The notes: a model not told the origin generated them from the letters alone. A stretch of 63,153 nucleotides of DNA from Candidatus Omnitrophota bacterium (GCA_015231405.1 JADGBR010000016.1:4517-67669), one strand, 5' to 3'. Positions 26,046 to 36,068 are shown, numbered from the stretch's first letter. Made by a program: numbers and translations.

Positions 26046-28160
26046 ATGGAAAGGAATTTAGGGGGGTTGGATGAGCAGACATTCGCCGATATCTACGGGC
26101 AGGATGTTTTCAACTTGAAAACGATGAGGAATTATCTTTCCGAAAAGGCCTATAGGTCATTGAGCGCCACGATAAAGGAAAGGAGCCCTCTTGATCCGGG
26201 GATAGCCGACGAAGTCGCTGACGCCATGAAGAACTGGGCGGTCGCTAGAGGGGCAACCCATTTCTCGCATTGGTTCCAGCCTCTTACGGGCACTACCGCC
26301 GAAAAACACGATTCTTTCATACAGCCGGATTACGAGGGTGGGGTTATACTCAGGTTCTCCGGCAAGGAACTCACCCAGGGAGAACCGGACGCGTCCAGTT
26401 TTCCTTCGGGAGGTTTAAGGGCTACTTTTGAAGCGAGAGGCTATACCGCATGGGATCCGACGTCACCGGCTTTTATCAAAAAGGGTGCGAACGGTGCGAC
26501 CTTATGTATACCCTGCGCTTTTATCGGCTACCACGGCGAAGCGCTGGACAAGAAGGCGCCTCTCTTAAGGTCCATGGATGCTTTGTCCAAACAGGTTTGC
26601 AGACTTGGAGAGATATTCGGCGTAAAATCCAAGGGAAAAAGGGCTTATGCCACATTGGGCCCCGAGCAGGAATATTTCCTCATCGATGAAGCGATGTATT
26701 CGGCGAGGCTTGACCTGATACAGACCGGCAGGACACTTTTCGGGAAGAAGCCTGCGAAACACCAGCAGATGGAAGACCATTATTTCGGAGCGATAAAGCC
26801 GAGGATACTCGCCTTCATGGAGGAGGTCAACAGGGACCTGTGGAAGCTGGGTATACCCGCGAAGACACAGCATAACGAGGTATGTCCCGCGCAGTTCGAG
26901 TTGGCTCCGGTATTCGAGGAGCTTAACCTCGCTGTGGATCATAATATGCTGGTAATGCAGGTCCTGAAAGATGTAGCTGAAAGGCATGGATTTAAATGTC
27001 TTCTTCACGAAAAACCGTATGCCGGAGTGAACGGTTCCGGAAAACACAACAACTGGGCTATAGCCGGACCGGACGGGAAGAATTGGCTCACGCCGGGTGA
27101 GACGCCGCATGAGAACGCGAAATTCCTTACCATAATTTGCGCGCTCATTAAGGCTGTTGATACTAACGCCGCTCTTCTAAGGGCGTCGGTGGCGTCCGCG
27201 GGAAATGATCATAGGCTCGGGGCTAACGAAGCTCCACCGGCCATTATTTCCATATTCCTCGGTGAGCAGCTTACCGAAATAATGGACCAGATAGAGAAGG
27301 GCGGCGCGAAATCGTCCAAAAAAGGAGGCGTTCTGGAACTTGGCGTCTCTTCGCTGCCTAAACTTCCGAAGGATGTGACCGACCGTAATAGGACCAGTCC
27401 CTTTGCATTTACAGGCAACAAATTCGAGTTCAGGGCAGTCGGGTCAAGTCAGAGCTGCGCAGGGTCGAATGTTGTAATAAACACGATCGTAGCTGACGCT
27501 CTTGATGAGATATGCGATGAACTTGAGAGAGTACGAAAATCCGGAAAGGATTTCAATAAGGGATTACAGTCGCTTCTCCAGGGGATAATAAAGAAACATA
27601 AAAGGATCCTTTTTAACGGCGATAACTACACCGATGAATGGAAGAACGAGGCCAAGAAGCGCGGACTTCCGAACCTTCTTAAGACCCCGGAAGCTATCGA
27701 CGCTATCGAACACGACGAGAGGATATTCAAAATGTTCCAGAAGCATGGGGTCCTCTCTAAAGAGGAATACCACTCTCGTAATGAGGTCTACAAGGAGACA
27801 TACGAGAAAACCGTTATAATGGAAGCGAACTGCGCTTTGACCATGGCCAGGACGCTCGTCATACCCGCTGCGGTGCAGTACGAGACGATGTTGGCTGAAA
27901 AGATATCCATGGTGACTGGGGTCAGTAAGAAGATCTCGCAGTCCTCTGCGATCGGCCTTCTTTCGGACGTTTCTTCTCTTACTGAAAAGGCGATCTCGAC
28001 GGCTGATAGCTTAGAAAAAGCGATACTAAACGGTGCTCATGCAAAAGACCTGTTACAGGATATGACCGAACTCAGGAAGGCGGCGGACTCTTTAGAGGGA
28101 CTTCTCCCTGACGAGCTTTGGCCTCTGCCGACATACGCCGAAATGATGTTCATGCTTTAA
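26046..28160 (+). CDS. glnN: Glutamine synthetase type III (GlnN)
   Basis: This 704-residue enzyme makes glutamine from glutamate, ammonia and ATP; the length and the N-terminus (FADIYGQDVFNLKTMRNYL) are those of GSIII rather than GSI. Recognisable segments are GPEQEYFLID, the metal/glutamate region KTQHNEVCPAQFELAPVFEE, CLLHEKPYAGVNGSGKHNNW and the ATP/glutamate loop GNDHRLGANEAPPAII. The start at 26046 has AGGAG seven bases upstream; an open frame continues upstream to 25953 but runs through the terminator T-tract. The GAF-ANTAR gene begins 17 bases downstream, so both are probably under the same attenuator. Confidence 0.95.
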   Translation: MERNLGGLDEQTFADIYGQDVFNLKTMRNYLSEKAYRSLSATIKERSPLDPGIADEVADAMKNWAVARGATHFSHWFQPLTGTTAEKHDSFIQPDYEGGVILRFSGKELTQGEPDASSFPSGGLRATFEARGYTAWDPTSPAFIKKGANGATLCIPCAFIGYHGEALDKKAPLLRSMDALSKQVCRLGEIFGVKSKGKRAYATLGPEQEYFLIDEAMYSARLDLIQTGRTLFGKKPAKHQQMEDHYFGAIKPRILAFMEEVNRDLWKLGIPAKTQHNEVCPAQFELAPVFEELNLAVDHNMLVMQVLKDVAERHGFKCLLHEKPYAGVNGSGKHNNWAIAGPDGKNWLTPGETPHENAKFLTIICALIKAVDTNAALLRASVASAGNDHRLGANEAPPAIISIFLGEQLTEIMDQIEKGGAKSSKKGGVLELGVSSLPKLPKDVTDRNRTSPFAFTGNKFEFRAVGSSQSCAGSNVVINTIVADALDEICDELERVRKSGKDFNKGLQSLLQGIIKKHKRILFNGDNYTDEWKNEAKKRGLPNLLKTPEAIDAIEHDERIFKMFQKHGVLSKEEYHSRNEVYKETYEKTVIMEANCALTMARTLVIPAAVQYETMLAEKISMVTGVSKKISQSSAIGLLSDVSSLTEKAISTADSLEKAILNGAHAKDLLQDMTELRKAADSLEGLLPDELWPLPTYAEMMFML

Positions 28161-28177
28161 AAGGGGTGACGCGTAAA

Positions 28178-28870
28178 ATGAAACAGACTAGCGATTATCT
28201 TGTGGCTCTTAATAAGATCAGCCAAGCCATAACGTCAGATCTCTATATCGAGGATATATTGAAGCTGATAGTAAATCTTACGGCCAGCATGATGAACGCG
28301 AAGATCTGCGCCGTTTGGCTTCTCGAAGAGAAGACGAAAGAGCTCAAGATACGCGCTACCCAGGCGATGAGCCAGGAGTATCTGAAGGAACGATCGCTTA
28401 AGATCGGGGAGGGGATAGTCGGCCTTGTCGCCCAGGAAAGGAAGGCTATCTCCATCCTCGATGTCACTCTGGATAAGAGGTATAAAGAGAAAGAACTCGC
28501 GAAAAAAGAGAGTCTGGTCTCCATGTTGTCGGTGCCTATGCTCGTAAAAGACGAGGTGATAGGTGTTATGAGCTGTTACACAACTAAGGAATATGCCTTT
28601 ACGAAGAAAGATATCGACCTTTTTAGCACAGTGGCGAACCAGGCTGCCGTGGCTATGCACAACACGGAACTTCTCATAAAGACCCGAATAATCCAGGAAG
28701 AGCTTGAGTCGAGGAAAAAGATAGAGAAAGCCAAGGGGATACTCATGAAGACCCAGGGCATCAACGAGGATAAGGCATACAACGTGATGCGAAAAGCCAG
28801 CATGGACAAGCGTGTCAATATGAAAGAGATAGCTGAAGCCATAATACTGGCCTATGAGATCCAGAATTGA
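28178..28870 (+). CDS. GAF-ANTAR RNA-binding antitermination regulator
   Basis: This 230-residue protein has a GAF sensor domain (residues ~10-165, for example LKIGEGIVGLVAQERKAISI and VPMLVKDEVIGVMSCY), a short coiled coil and a C-terminal ANTAR domain (KIEKAKGILMKTQGINEDKA, YNVMRKASM) with the conserved AKGILM helix. ANTAR proteins bind tandem hexaloop hairpins in RNA and prevent termination. No receiver domain is present, so a small ligand or partner bound by GAF is the likely signal; its identity is unknown. RBS GGGGTGA lies eight bases before ATG 28178. Placement after glnN and the three candidate target leaders nearby support a nitrogen role and autoregulation. Confidence 0.93.
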   Translation: MKQTSDYLVALNKISQAITSDLYIEDILKLIVNLTASMMNAKICAVWLLEEKTKELKIRATQAMSQEYLKERSLKIGEGIVGLVAQERKAISILDVTLDKRYKEKELAKKESLVSMLSVPMLVKDEVIGVMSCYTTKEYAFTKKDIDLFSTVANQAAVAMHNTELLIKTRIIQEELESRKKIEKAKGILMKTQGINEDKAYNVMRKASMDKRVNMKEIAEAIILAYEIQN

Positions 28871-28875
28871 GATTT

Positions 28876-30507
28876 ATGCTGAGAATAGCCCTCGCGCAGA
28901 TAGATCCTACCGTAGGCGACCTCACCGGTAACCGGGATAAGATAGAGAAGTATATAGCTAAAGCCCGGGCCAGGGGGGTGGCTCTTATCGTTTTCCCGGA
29001 ACTCGCGCTTACGGGCTATCCCCCGGAAGATCTGCTGCTCAAAGGCCATTTCATAGAGGACAATAAGAAAGCGCTAGATAGCATTGTACAACGGGTTAAG
29101 GGGATCACCGCAGTAATAGGGTTCGTGGACGGTGTGCCTGGAAAGGCTATCTTTAACGCGGCCGCGGTCATCCGTGACGGTAAGACGGTCTATGTCTACC
29201 ATAAAAGGGCTCTCCCTAATTATTCCGTTTTCGACGAGAAACGCTATTTTACTCCCGGTGCCGGGGAAAAGGTCCGCATTTTAAAGTCCGGTGATATCCC
29301 TTTCGCGGTCAATATTTGCGAGGATATATGGGACGAGAATGGGCCTTATAAAGCGCAGGCCAGGGCCGGCGCGAAGCTGATACTGAACCTTTCCGCCTCG
29401 CCTTTTAATGCGGGTAAGGTCGGTGAAAGGTTGAAGCTTTTAAGGGAAAGGGCGGTTTCCACCGGGAGCTGTATAGCCTATGTCAATATCGTGGGAGGGC
29501 AGGATGAACTGGTCTTTGACGGCGCGAGCGTGATCCTGGATCAAAGAGGCAGGATACTGGCTTCAGGGAAACAGTTTGAGGAAGATCTTGTGGTTCATGA
29601 CCTGGATAATGATCCTTTAAAAAGACTCAAGAGGTATGTGCCCGGACACAAAACATATAGCGGTAAAGAAGAGGTATACAGGGCTCTTATCCTCGGTACA
29701 AGGGATTATGTCAGGAAGAACGGATTTAAGAAAGTGGTCTTAGGTCTATCCGGAGGCATAGATTCGGCGCTTACCGCGGCCATAGCGGAAGAAGCGCTGG
29801 GAAAAGAGAACGTTATCGGTGTGTCGATGCCTTCGGGCTATACTTCGAAGGGGACAAAAAACGACGCTTATGAGTTGGCGTGTAACCTCGGGATAAAATT
29901 TTACGAGATCCCGATCGAGAAGCTGTTCCGGGAATATACCGGTATGTTCGCGAAAGTGATCGGCGCTAAAAGGGTTAACATAGTGGACCAGAATATCCAG
30001 GCGCGTATACGCGGTAATATACTGATGGCGCTTTCTAACCAGTACGGCTGGCTTGTTCTCACGACGGGCAATAAGAGTGAGGTCGCCGTAGGTTATTGCA
30101 CTCTCTACGGCGATATGGCGGGCGGTTTCGGGATAATTAAGGATCTTTTTAAGACCATGGTCTACGAGGTATCGGAATTGGTGAACGAACTTGCCGGCAA
30201 AGATATCATCCCCGTTTCCATTATTAAAAGGCCGCCTACGGCAGAGCTTAAACACGGGCAGCGGGACACGGATTCGTTGCCTCCTTACGATATACTTGAC
30301 CCCGTATTGAAGGCGTATATCGAGGACGATAAAAGCATAAGCCGGATAGCGTCGGGAAAAGATTCACGAAATACCGCCAGAAAGATCATCAATATGGTCG
30401 ACAGGAGCGAATATAAACGCCGGCAGGGACCTCCGGGCATACGGATCACTCCGAAAGCCTTCGGGAAGGACAGGCGGCTGCCGATAACGAATTTGTATAG
30501 GAATTAG
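28876..30507 (+). CDS. nadE: Glutamine-dependent NAD+ synthetase
   Basis: About 543 residues. The N-terminal nitrilase-type glutaminase domain shows the Glu-Lys-Cys triad (FPELALTGYPPEDLL, YHKRALPNYSVFDEKR, NICEDIWDE). The C-terminal synthetase domain has the PP-loop LGLSGGIDSALTAAIAEE and KSEVAVGYCTLYGDMAGGF. It amidates deamido-NAD using glutamine nitrogen. The ATG at 28876 follows the ANTAR-gene stop by five bases; the overlapping TTG at 28867 is less likely. The close spacing puts it in the glnN-ANTAR transcript, tying NAD synthesis to nitrogen status. Confidence 0.95.
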   Translation: MLRIALAQIDPTVGDLTGNRDKIEKYIAKARARGVALIVFPELALTGYPPEDLLLKGHFIEDNKKALDSIVQRVKGITAVIGFVDGVPGKAIFNAAAVIRDGKTVYVYHKRALPNYSVFDEKRYFTPGAGEKVRILKSGDIPFAVNICEDIWDENGPYKAQARAGAKLILNLSASPFNAGKVGERLKLLRERAVSTGSCIAYVNIVGGQDELVFDGASVILDQRGRILASGKQFEEDLVVHDLDNDPLKRLKRYVPGHKTYSGKEEVYRALILGTRDYVRKNGFKKVVLGLSGGIDSALTAAIAEEALGKENVIGVSMPSGYTSKGTKNDAYELACNLGIKFYEIPIEKLFREYTGMFAKVIGAKRVNIVDQNIQARIRGNILMALSNQYGWLVLTTGNKSEVAVGYCTLYGDMAGGFGIIKDLFKTMVYEVSELVNELAGKDIIPVSIIKRPPTAELKHGQRDTDSLPPYDILDPVLKAYIEDDKSISRIASGKDSRNTARKIINMVDRSEYKRRQGPPGIRITPKAFGKDRRLPITNLYRN

Positions 30508-30531
30508 CTAGGGCATAGCGCATGGCGCATG

Positions 30532-30551
30532 CCTGCCTGCCGGTAGGCAGG
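30532..30551. repeat. CCTGCC...GGCAGG palindrome
   Basis: A 20-base near-perfect palindrome, CCTGCC-TGCCGGTA-GGCAGG, in the nadE-carA gap. This motif type is often dispersed between genes in uncultivated bacterial genomes. It could also act as a weak terminator hairpin after nadE, although no T-tract follows. Confidence 0.6.
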
Positions 30552-30566
30552 ACGCAGCAAAAGGGC

Positions 30567-30637
30567 GTCATCCCCGCGAAAGCGGGGACCAAATGAAAGT
30601 ATTATTTTTATGTGTTCCCCGCTTTCTCGGGGATGAC
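30567..30637. repeat. Palindromic intergenic repeat (GTCATCCCCGCG type), second copy
   Basis: It starts GTCATCCCCGCGAAAGCGGG and ends CTCGGGGATGAC, with the centre ATGAAAGTATTATTTTTATG matching the copy at 25757-25841. It is non-coding and ends six bases before the carA promoter. Confidence 0.82.
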
Positions 30638-30642
30638 ATAGT

Positions 30643-30671
30643 TTGACTAGTTCCCACATTTGTGGTAATAA
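30643..30671 (+). promoter_or_regulatory. Predicted promoter of carAB
   Basis: TTGACT (30643-30648), a 17-base spacer and TAATAA (30666-30671). The transcript would start about 25 bases before the carA ATG. No hairpin or attenuator is visible in this short leader. Confidence 0.6.
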
Positions 30672-30702
30672 TATACGCACTAAAACCGGGGTTAAAAATC
30701 AG

Positions 30703-31791
30703 ATGAGCGAGGTTCGTAAAAAAGCAAAGATAGCGTTAGAGGACGGAAGGGTCTTCGAGGGGCTTTCTTTCGGCGCCGACGGGGAAAGGTACGGGGAAGT
30801 CGTTTTCAATACCAGCATGAGCGGTTACCAGGAGATACTTACCGACCCGTCGTATAAGGGGCAGATAGTCCTTATGACATATCCGCTTATCGGAAATTAC
30901 GGGGTTAACAAAAATGATGCGGAATCCGCCCGGATGTTCGTTGAGGGATTTATTGTTAAGGAAAATAGCTCCATAGCCTCAAACTGGGCCTCGGAAGGCG
31001 GACTCGGAGATTATTTGCGGTCGAACGGGATAATCGGACTCGAGGATATTGATACGAGGGCTCTCACAAAACATATCCGTGTAAAGGGCGCTATGAAAGC
31101 GGTCATTTCTACGGTCGAGTCCGACAATGCGACTCTTGTGAAGAAAGCCAGTGATTCCGAAGGGCTTGTGGGTCGTGACCTGGTCAGGGAAGTGACATCG
31201 TCCAGGGAATATGACTGGAACACCGAAGGGAAATACAAGGTCGCGGTCATAGATTGCGGGGTTAAATTCAATATTCTAAGGCATCTAGCGGCGCGCGGTT
31301 GCCGCCAGAGGGTATTTCCGGCGGACGTGGACCATAAGACGATCCTGGACTGGGCTCCCGACGGGATATTTTTATCCAACGGCCCGGGCGACCCGGAAGC
31401 CGTCACTTATGTTTATGCCACGGTAGCGAAGCTGCTCGGTAAGAAGCCCATTTTCGGGATATGCCTAGGCCAGCAGATACTCGGCCTCGCGCTCGGCGGA
31501 AGGACCTTTAAGCTCAAATTCGGTCATCACGGCGGGAACCAGCCTGTCAAGGAACTGTCCACCGGCAAGGTGAGCATCACGTCGCAGAACCACGGTTTCT
31601 GTGTGGATCTCGATTCGGTGAAGGGGAAGGGAGTCGAGGTGACCCATGTTAACCTGAACGACCAGACGCTTGAAGGTATGAAAAGCGATAAATTGAACTT
31701 TACGAGCGTTCAGTTCCATCCCGAAGCCGGGCCCGGTCCGAATGACGCGACGTATCTGTTCGACAGGTTCATAGATAAGATGAAAAGGTGA
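30703..31791 (+). CDS. carA: Carbamoyl-phosphate synthase small subunit
   Basis: This 362-residue glutaminase subunit releases ammonia from glutamine for carbamoyl phosphate, used for pyrimidines and arginine. The N-terminal small-subunit domain ([31 protein letters not shown]) and the class I amidotransferase domain with nucleophile Cys ([16 protein letters not shown]) and His/Glu ([12 protein letters not shown]) are intact. I choose ATG 30703 because the predicted promoter lies just upstream. It is followed by carB after a repeat insertion. Confidence 0.95.
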   Translation: MSEVRKKAKIALEDGRVFEGLSFGADGERYGEVVFNTSMSGYQEILTDPSYKGQIVLMTYPLIGNYGVNKNDAESARMFVEGFIVKENSSIASNWASEGGLGDYLRSNGIIGLEDIDTRALTKHIRVKGAMKAVISTVESDNATLVKKASDSEGLVGRDLVREVTSSREYDWNTEGKYKVAVIDCGVKFNILRHLAARGCRQRVFPADVDHKTILDWAPDGIFLSNGPGDPEAVTYVYATVAKLLGKKPIFGICLGQQILGLALGGRTFKLKFGHHGGNQPVKELSTGKVSITSQNHGFCVDLDSVKGKGVEVTHVNLNDQTLEGMKSDKLNFTSVQFHPEAGPGPNDATYLFDRFIDKMKR

Positions 31792-31794
31792 CCT

Positions 31795-31864
31795 GTCATT
31801 GCGAGGAGGCCATAGGCCGACGAAGCAATCCCTATAGAGATTGCTTCGTTTCGCTCGCAATGAC
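31795..31864. repeat. Palindromic repeat (GTCATTGCGAGG type) between carA and carB
   Basis: It starts GTCATTGCGAGGAGGCC and ends CGCTCGCAATGAC, with the inner inverted pair CGAAGCAATC/GATTGCTTCG. It sits in the 92-base carA-carB gap and is open in the carB frame, creating a false N-terminal extension. Relatives occur at 35147-35225 and 62631-62670. Confidence 0.88.
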
Positions 31865-31883
31865 GAAGATCCGGGAATTTACA

Positions 31884-34800
31884 ATGCCAAAACGAGATGA
31901 TATAAAAAGCATTCTTATAATCGGCGCGGGCCCGATCATAATCGGTCAGGCCTGTGAATTCGACTATTCCGGGTCACAGGCTTGCAAGGCTTTGAAGCAG
32001 GAAGGGTATAAGGTCATCCTTGTTAATTCAAATCCGGCGACCATAATGACGGACCCTGAAATGGCCGACAGGACATACGTGGAACCCGTGACGCCCGAGA
32101 CCGTAGCCAAGATAATCGAAGCGGAAAGGCCCGACGCGATCCTTCCTACTCTCGGAGGACAAACGGGGCTGAATACCGCGATGAAGCTTAAAGAAATGGG
32201 TATCCTTGATAAGTATAACGTAAAAATGCTGGCGGCGGACCACAACGTTATAAAAAAAGCGGAGAATAGGGATGAGTTTAAAAAGGCCATGCTTAGCATC
32301 GGCCTGGACCTCCCTGTTAGCGGGCTCGCCCATAATATGGAAGAAGCCGAAACAGCCGCGAAAAAAATAGGTTTTCCGCTTATAATCCGTCCGAGTTTCA
32401 CTCTTGGAGGCACAGGCGGCGGGATAGTGAAGACGAGGGAAGAATTCCTTAAGATAGCGGAGCTTGGGCTTAGGAACAGCATGATAAGCGAGATCCTCAT
32501 CGAGGAATCGATCGTCGGGTGGAAGGAATACGAACTTGAGGTGATGAGGGATAAAAAAGATAACGTCGTCATAATATGCTCTATAGAGAATTTCGATCCC
32601 ATGGGTGTACATACAGGAGACAGTATAACGGTAGCCCCCCAGCAGACACTCTCCGACAAACAGTATCAGAAAATGAGGGACGCATCTATCGCCATAATCC
32701 GGGAAATAGGAGTTGAGACCGGGGGGTCGAATATCCAGTTCGCGGTCAACCCCAAAGACGGCCGTATGGTAGTGATCGAGATGAACCCGAGGGTGTCGAG
32801 AAGCTCGGCTCTGGCCAGTAAGGCCACCGGGTTTCCGATAGCCAAATTCGCGGCCAAGCTGGCCGTAGGTTATACCCTTGATGAATTACCTAACGACATA
32901 ACGAAAAAGACCCCGGCGAGCTTCGAGCCTTCTATAGATTACTGCGTCGTCAAGATCCCGAGGTTCACTTTCGAGAAATTCCGGGCCGCGGATCCCACTC
33001 TCGGAATATCGATGAAATCCGTAGGCGAGACCATGGCCATAGGAAGGACCTTTAAAGAGGCTTTACAGAAGGGTTTAAGGGGCCTGGAGACCGGGAAGAA
33101 CGGGCTTGATAACGTTAAAAAGGTCGAGGCCCTTTCCGACGAGGACCTTAAAAAGGCCGTTTCCATTCCGACCGCTGATAGGATCTTCCAGGTAAAAGAG
33201 GCTCTCCGGCGGGGCTTCGCCGTCGAAGAGATATTCAAACTTTCCGGCATCGACCCGTGGTTCCTCGTGAATATGGGAGAAATAGTTGAACTGGAAAAGA
33301 TACTTGAGAATAAGTTGAGGGGGCTCCGTACAGATCCGGCTTCCGTGCCTCCGGATACGAGGGAACTCCTCCTAAAAGCCAAGAAAAACGGTTTCAGCGA
33401 CGCACAGCTCGCCAGGATATCGGGTTTGGATGAACAAAACTTGAGAGGGTTACGGAAAAAGCTGGGTATCATAGCTACTTATAAGTTGGTAGATACCTGC
33501 GCCGCGGAATTTGAGGCGTATACGCCTTATTATTATTCAACTTACGAGGACGAATGCGAATCTGTGCCGTCGAATAAGAAGAAGATAATGATACTCGGCG
33601 GAGGACCTAACCGCATAGGTCAGGGTATCGAGTTCGATTATTGCTGCTGCCACGCTTCTTTCGCGCTTAAAGAGCTGGGATACGAGACGATAATGGTCAA
33701 CTCCAATCCCGAGACAGTGAGCACGGATTATGACACGTCCGACAAACTTTATTTCGAGCCGCTCACTTTCGAGGATGTGATGAACATCGTCGACCGGGAG
33801 AAGCCGGACGGGGTGATAGTGCAGTTCGGCGGCCAGACCCCTCTTAACCTCGCGGAGAGGCTTTTAAAGGCGGGGGTTCCGATCATCGGCACTTCAGTCG
33901 AGTCGATAGCGCTTGCGGAGGACAGGGAAAAATTCAAACAGCTATTGAATTCCATGAAGCTGAAGCAGCCGCTGAATGATACGGCAAATTCCGTGGAGGA
34001 AGCCAACCGTAAAGCCTCGATAATAGGCTATCCGATCGTGGTGAGGCCCTCTTTTGTCCTTGGCGGACGCGCGATGAGGATCATATACAACGACGAGCTT
34101 TTGGACGAGTTCATGGACGAGGCTGTCGAGGTCTCTCCGGGGCATCCGGTATTATTGGATAAGTTCCTGCAGAACGCGATCGAGGTGGACGTGGACGCGC
34201 TCGGTGACGGCGAGACAGTGATTATCGGCGGCATAATGGAACATATCGAGGAGGCCGGGATACACTCAGGGGATTCGGCCTGCGCCCTTCCGCCGCATAC
34301 GTTATCAGAAGACATAATACACGAGATACGAAGACAGACCGTTCTTCTGGCGGAATCCCTTAAAATAAAAGGCCTTATGAACATCCAGTTCGCCGTGCAG
34401 GGCGATGACGTTTACGTGCTGGAAGTCAATCCAAGGGCCTCGAGGACCGTTCCTTTCGTGTCTAAAGCCACGGGAGTGCCGCTCGCCAAGATAGCGGCGA
34501 AGGTAATGGCAGGGGTGACGCTCAAAAAACAGGGGATAACGGAGCCGATGGAAGGACTGACCTACACCAGCGTTAAGGAATCAGTACTTCCTTTTACGAG
34601 ATTCTCCGGAGTGGACATTCTTTTGGGACCGGAGATGATGTCGACCGGTGAGGTCATGGGGATATCGGACAATTTTGGCACGGCTTTTTTTAAGGCGGAG
34701 GAAGGCGCGGGGCAGCAGCTTCCTCTAAAAGGCAGCGTATTCATATCCGTCCAGGATAACGATAAACGGAGCATAGTATTTCCCGCTAAAAAACTTTACG

Positions 34801-35141
34801 ATATGGGGTTCAAGATAGTCGCTACCGAAGGGACCGCAAAAATACTCAGGAACAGCAATATCGACGTTGAAGTAGTAAAAAAAGTCCATGAAGGCAGCCC
34901 GAACATAATGGAACGGGTCGAAGCGAGGAGCATAGCCCTCATAATCAATACCCCTTCTTCCAGGCATAAGCACTCTAAGGACGCCGCCTCGATCAGGAGC
35001 AAAGCTACCATGAAAGGCATTCCCTGTATAACCACTATCGCCGGCGCCCAGGCGTCCGTGAACGGCATTGAGTCACGCCTCAGGAAAGATATTACTGTCA
35101 AGCCTCTTCAGGATTACTATAAACTAAAGAACAAGAAGTGA
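31884..35141 (+). CDS. carB: Carbamoyl-phosphate synthase large subunit
   Basis: This 1,085-residue subunit makes carbamoyl phosphate from bicarbonate, ammonia and two ATP. Two homologous ATP-grasp halves are seen: the first opening [20 protein letters not shown] and the second [19 protein letters not shown]. The N-terminal half has the [10 protein letters not shown] loop and the second half [13 protein letters not shown]. The C-terminal MGS-like allosteric domain starts near [13 protein letters not shown]. The true start is the ATG at 31884; an in-frame open stretch reaching back to 31788 is translated repeat and not part of the protein. Confidence 0.97.
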   Translation: MPKRDDIKSILIIGAGPIIIGQACEFDYSGSQACKALKQEGYKVILVNSNPATIMTDPEMADRTYVEPVTPETVAKIIEAERPDAILPTLGGQTGLNTAMKLKEMGILDKYNVKMLAADHNVIKKAENRDEFKKAMLSIGLDLPVSGLAHNMEEAETAAKKIGFPLIIRPSFTLGGTGGGIVKTREEFLKIAELGLRNSMISEILIEESIVGWKEYELEVMRDKKDNVVIICSIENFDPMGVHTGDSITVAPQQTLSDKQYQKMRDASIAIIREIGVETGGSNIQFAVNPKDGRMVVIEMNPRVSRSSALASKATGFPIAKFAAKLAVGYTLDELPNDITKKTPASFEPSIDYCVVKIPRFTFEKFRAADPTLGISMKSVGETMAIGRTFKEALQKGLRGLETGKNGLDNVKKVEALSDEDLKKAVSIPTADRIFQVKEALRRGFAVEEIFKLSGIDPWFLVNMGEIVELEKILENKLRGLRTDPASVPPDTRELLLKAKKNGFSDAQLARISGLDEQNLRGLRKKLGIIATYKLVDTCAAEFEAYTPYYYSTYEDECESVPSNKKKIMILGGGPNRIGQGIEFDYCCCHASFALKELGYETIMVNSNPETVSTDYDTSDKLYFEPLTFEDVMNIVDREKPDGVIVQFGGQTPLNLAERLLKAGVPIIGTSVESIALAEDREKFKQLLNSMKLKQPLNDTANSVEEANRKASIIGYPIVVRPSFVLGGRAMRIIYNDELLDEFMDEAVEVSPGHPVLLDKFLQNAIEVDVDALGDGETVIIGGIMEHIEEAGIHSGDSACALPPHTLSEDIIHEIRRQTVLLAESLKIKGLMNIQFAVQGDDVYVLEVNPRASRTVPFVSKATGVPLAKIAAKVMAGVTLKKQGITEPMEGLTYTSVKESVLPFTRFSGVDILLGPEMMSTGEVMGISDNFGTAFFKAEEGAGQQLPLKGSVFISVQDNDKRSIVFPAKKLYDMGFKIVATEGTAKILRNSNIDVEVVKKVHEGSPNIMERVEARSIALIINTPSSRHKHSKDAASIRSKATMKGIPCITTIAGAQASVNGIESRLRKDITVKPLQDYYKLKNKK

Positions 35142-35146
35142 AGTCC

Positions 35147-35225
35147 GTCATTGCGAACCCCCTCGAAAGCGGGGTGAAGAAATCTCTGGAGGGTTTGCTT
35201 CGTAGCTTTCGAACCCCGCAATGAC
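35147..35225. repeat. Palindromic repeat (GTCATTGCGA type) after carB
   Basis: Bounded by GTCATTGCGAACCCC and GGGGTTCG-like CCCCGCAATGAC ends, with inner CTCGAAAGCGGGG-type stems. It is related at its termini to the copies at 31795 and 62631 but has a different centre. It lies six bases after the carB stop. Confidence 0.8.
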
Positions 35226-35245
35226 GAAGCCTTGGCGCAAATCAA

Positions 35246-36058
35246 ATGATCAAATATATGGGACATAATTTCTGGATAGTTATTCTTGTAGCCTTTCTTG
35301 TTTTGTTCTTCTCGGTAAGGAAGTTCGAGCAGAAGAGCATGTTCTTCCCTAAAAAGGGATTCGACCCGGATATGCCGGCTCCGTCCTTTAAGTATGAGGA
35401 TGTTTATTTAACTACCGGGGACGGGGTCAGGCTCAACGGGTGGTACATATCATCGCCCGGCGCGAAAGATACGATACTCTTTTTTCACGGGAACGCCGGT
35501 AATATCAGTAATAGGATCCCGAAACTTACAGCCCTCTCGGCTATGGGAGTTAACGTTTTTATCGTCGATTACAGGGGATACGGCTACAGCGGAGGCGTTC
35601 CGGGGGAGAAAGGGTTCTATCTCGATGCCGAAGCGGCTTATAAGTATCTGATAGACGTGAAAAAGAGCACCGGCATGGAGATCATCCTTTTAGGAGGTTC
35701 GATCGGGGCTGCGGTTGCGGTCGAGCTTGCCTCGAAAAAAGAGGTAAAAGCCCTGATAGCCGACGGGGCCTTCAGCTCGGTAAAGGATATGGCCGCGATG
35801 TACTATCCCGTCATCCCGCCAGTTGTAATATCGGCAAAATTCGATTCGATATCTAAAATTAAGGATATATCCTGTCCGAAACTATTTATGCACAGCGCCG
35901 ATGACGAGGTAGTCCCCATATCGATGGGCGAGAAACTTTACGCCGCGGCCAAACCCCCTAAATTTTTCGCTAAAACACACGGTTACCATAACGATATTTC
36001 GTGGGACGGCGGCAGGGAATTCTCTCGGGTGATAAAAAGTTTCATAGACAGCCTTTGA
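35246..36058 (+). CDS. Membrane-anchored alpha/beta hydrolase (BEM46/YfhR-like)
   Basis: This 270-residue protein has an N-terminal membrane helix (FWIVILVAFLVLFFSV) and an alpha/beta-hydrolase fold. The oxyanion region is FFHGNAGN, the nucleophile elbow is LLGGSIGAAVA (Ser in GxSxG), and the acid and His lie in MHSADDEVVP and THGYHND. This fits the BEM46/YfhR esterase-like group with unknown substrate. It is convergent with the giant gene downstream, 10 bases apart. It is probably transcribed alone, as it follows the repeat element after carB. Confidence 0.85.
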   Translation: MIKYMGHNFWIVILVAFLVLFFSVRKFEQKSMFFPKKGFDPDMPAPSFKYEDVYLTTGDGVRLNGWYISSPGAKDTILFFHGNAGNISNRIPKLTALSAMGVNVFIVDYRGYGYSGGVPGEKGFYLDAEAAYKYLIDVKKSTGMEIILLGGSIGAAVAVELASKKEVKALIADGAFSSVKDMAAMYYPVIPPVVISAKFDSISKIKDISCPKLFMHSADDEVVPISMGEKLYAAAKPPKFFAKTHGYHNDISWDGGREFSRVIKSFIDSL

Positions 36059-36068
36059 GGCTCCGGCG

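Noticed and set aside
31788-31883. N-terminal extension of CarB
   Set aside because: The extra residues are a translation of the palindromic repeat at 31795-31864; the family start fits the ATG at 31884.
31964-32659. Long antisense frames within carB, and similar ones inside the giant genes and ftsH
   Set aside because: They are mirror effects of codon bias on the real genes; no RBS or domain signals.
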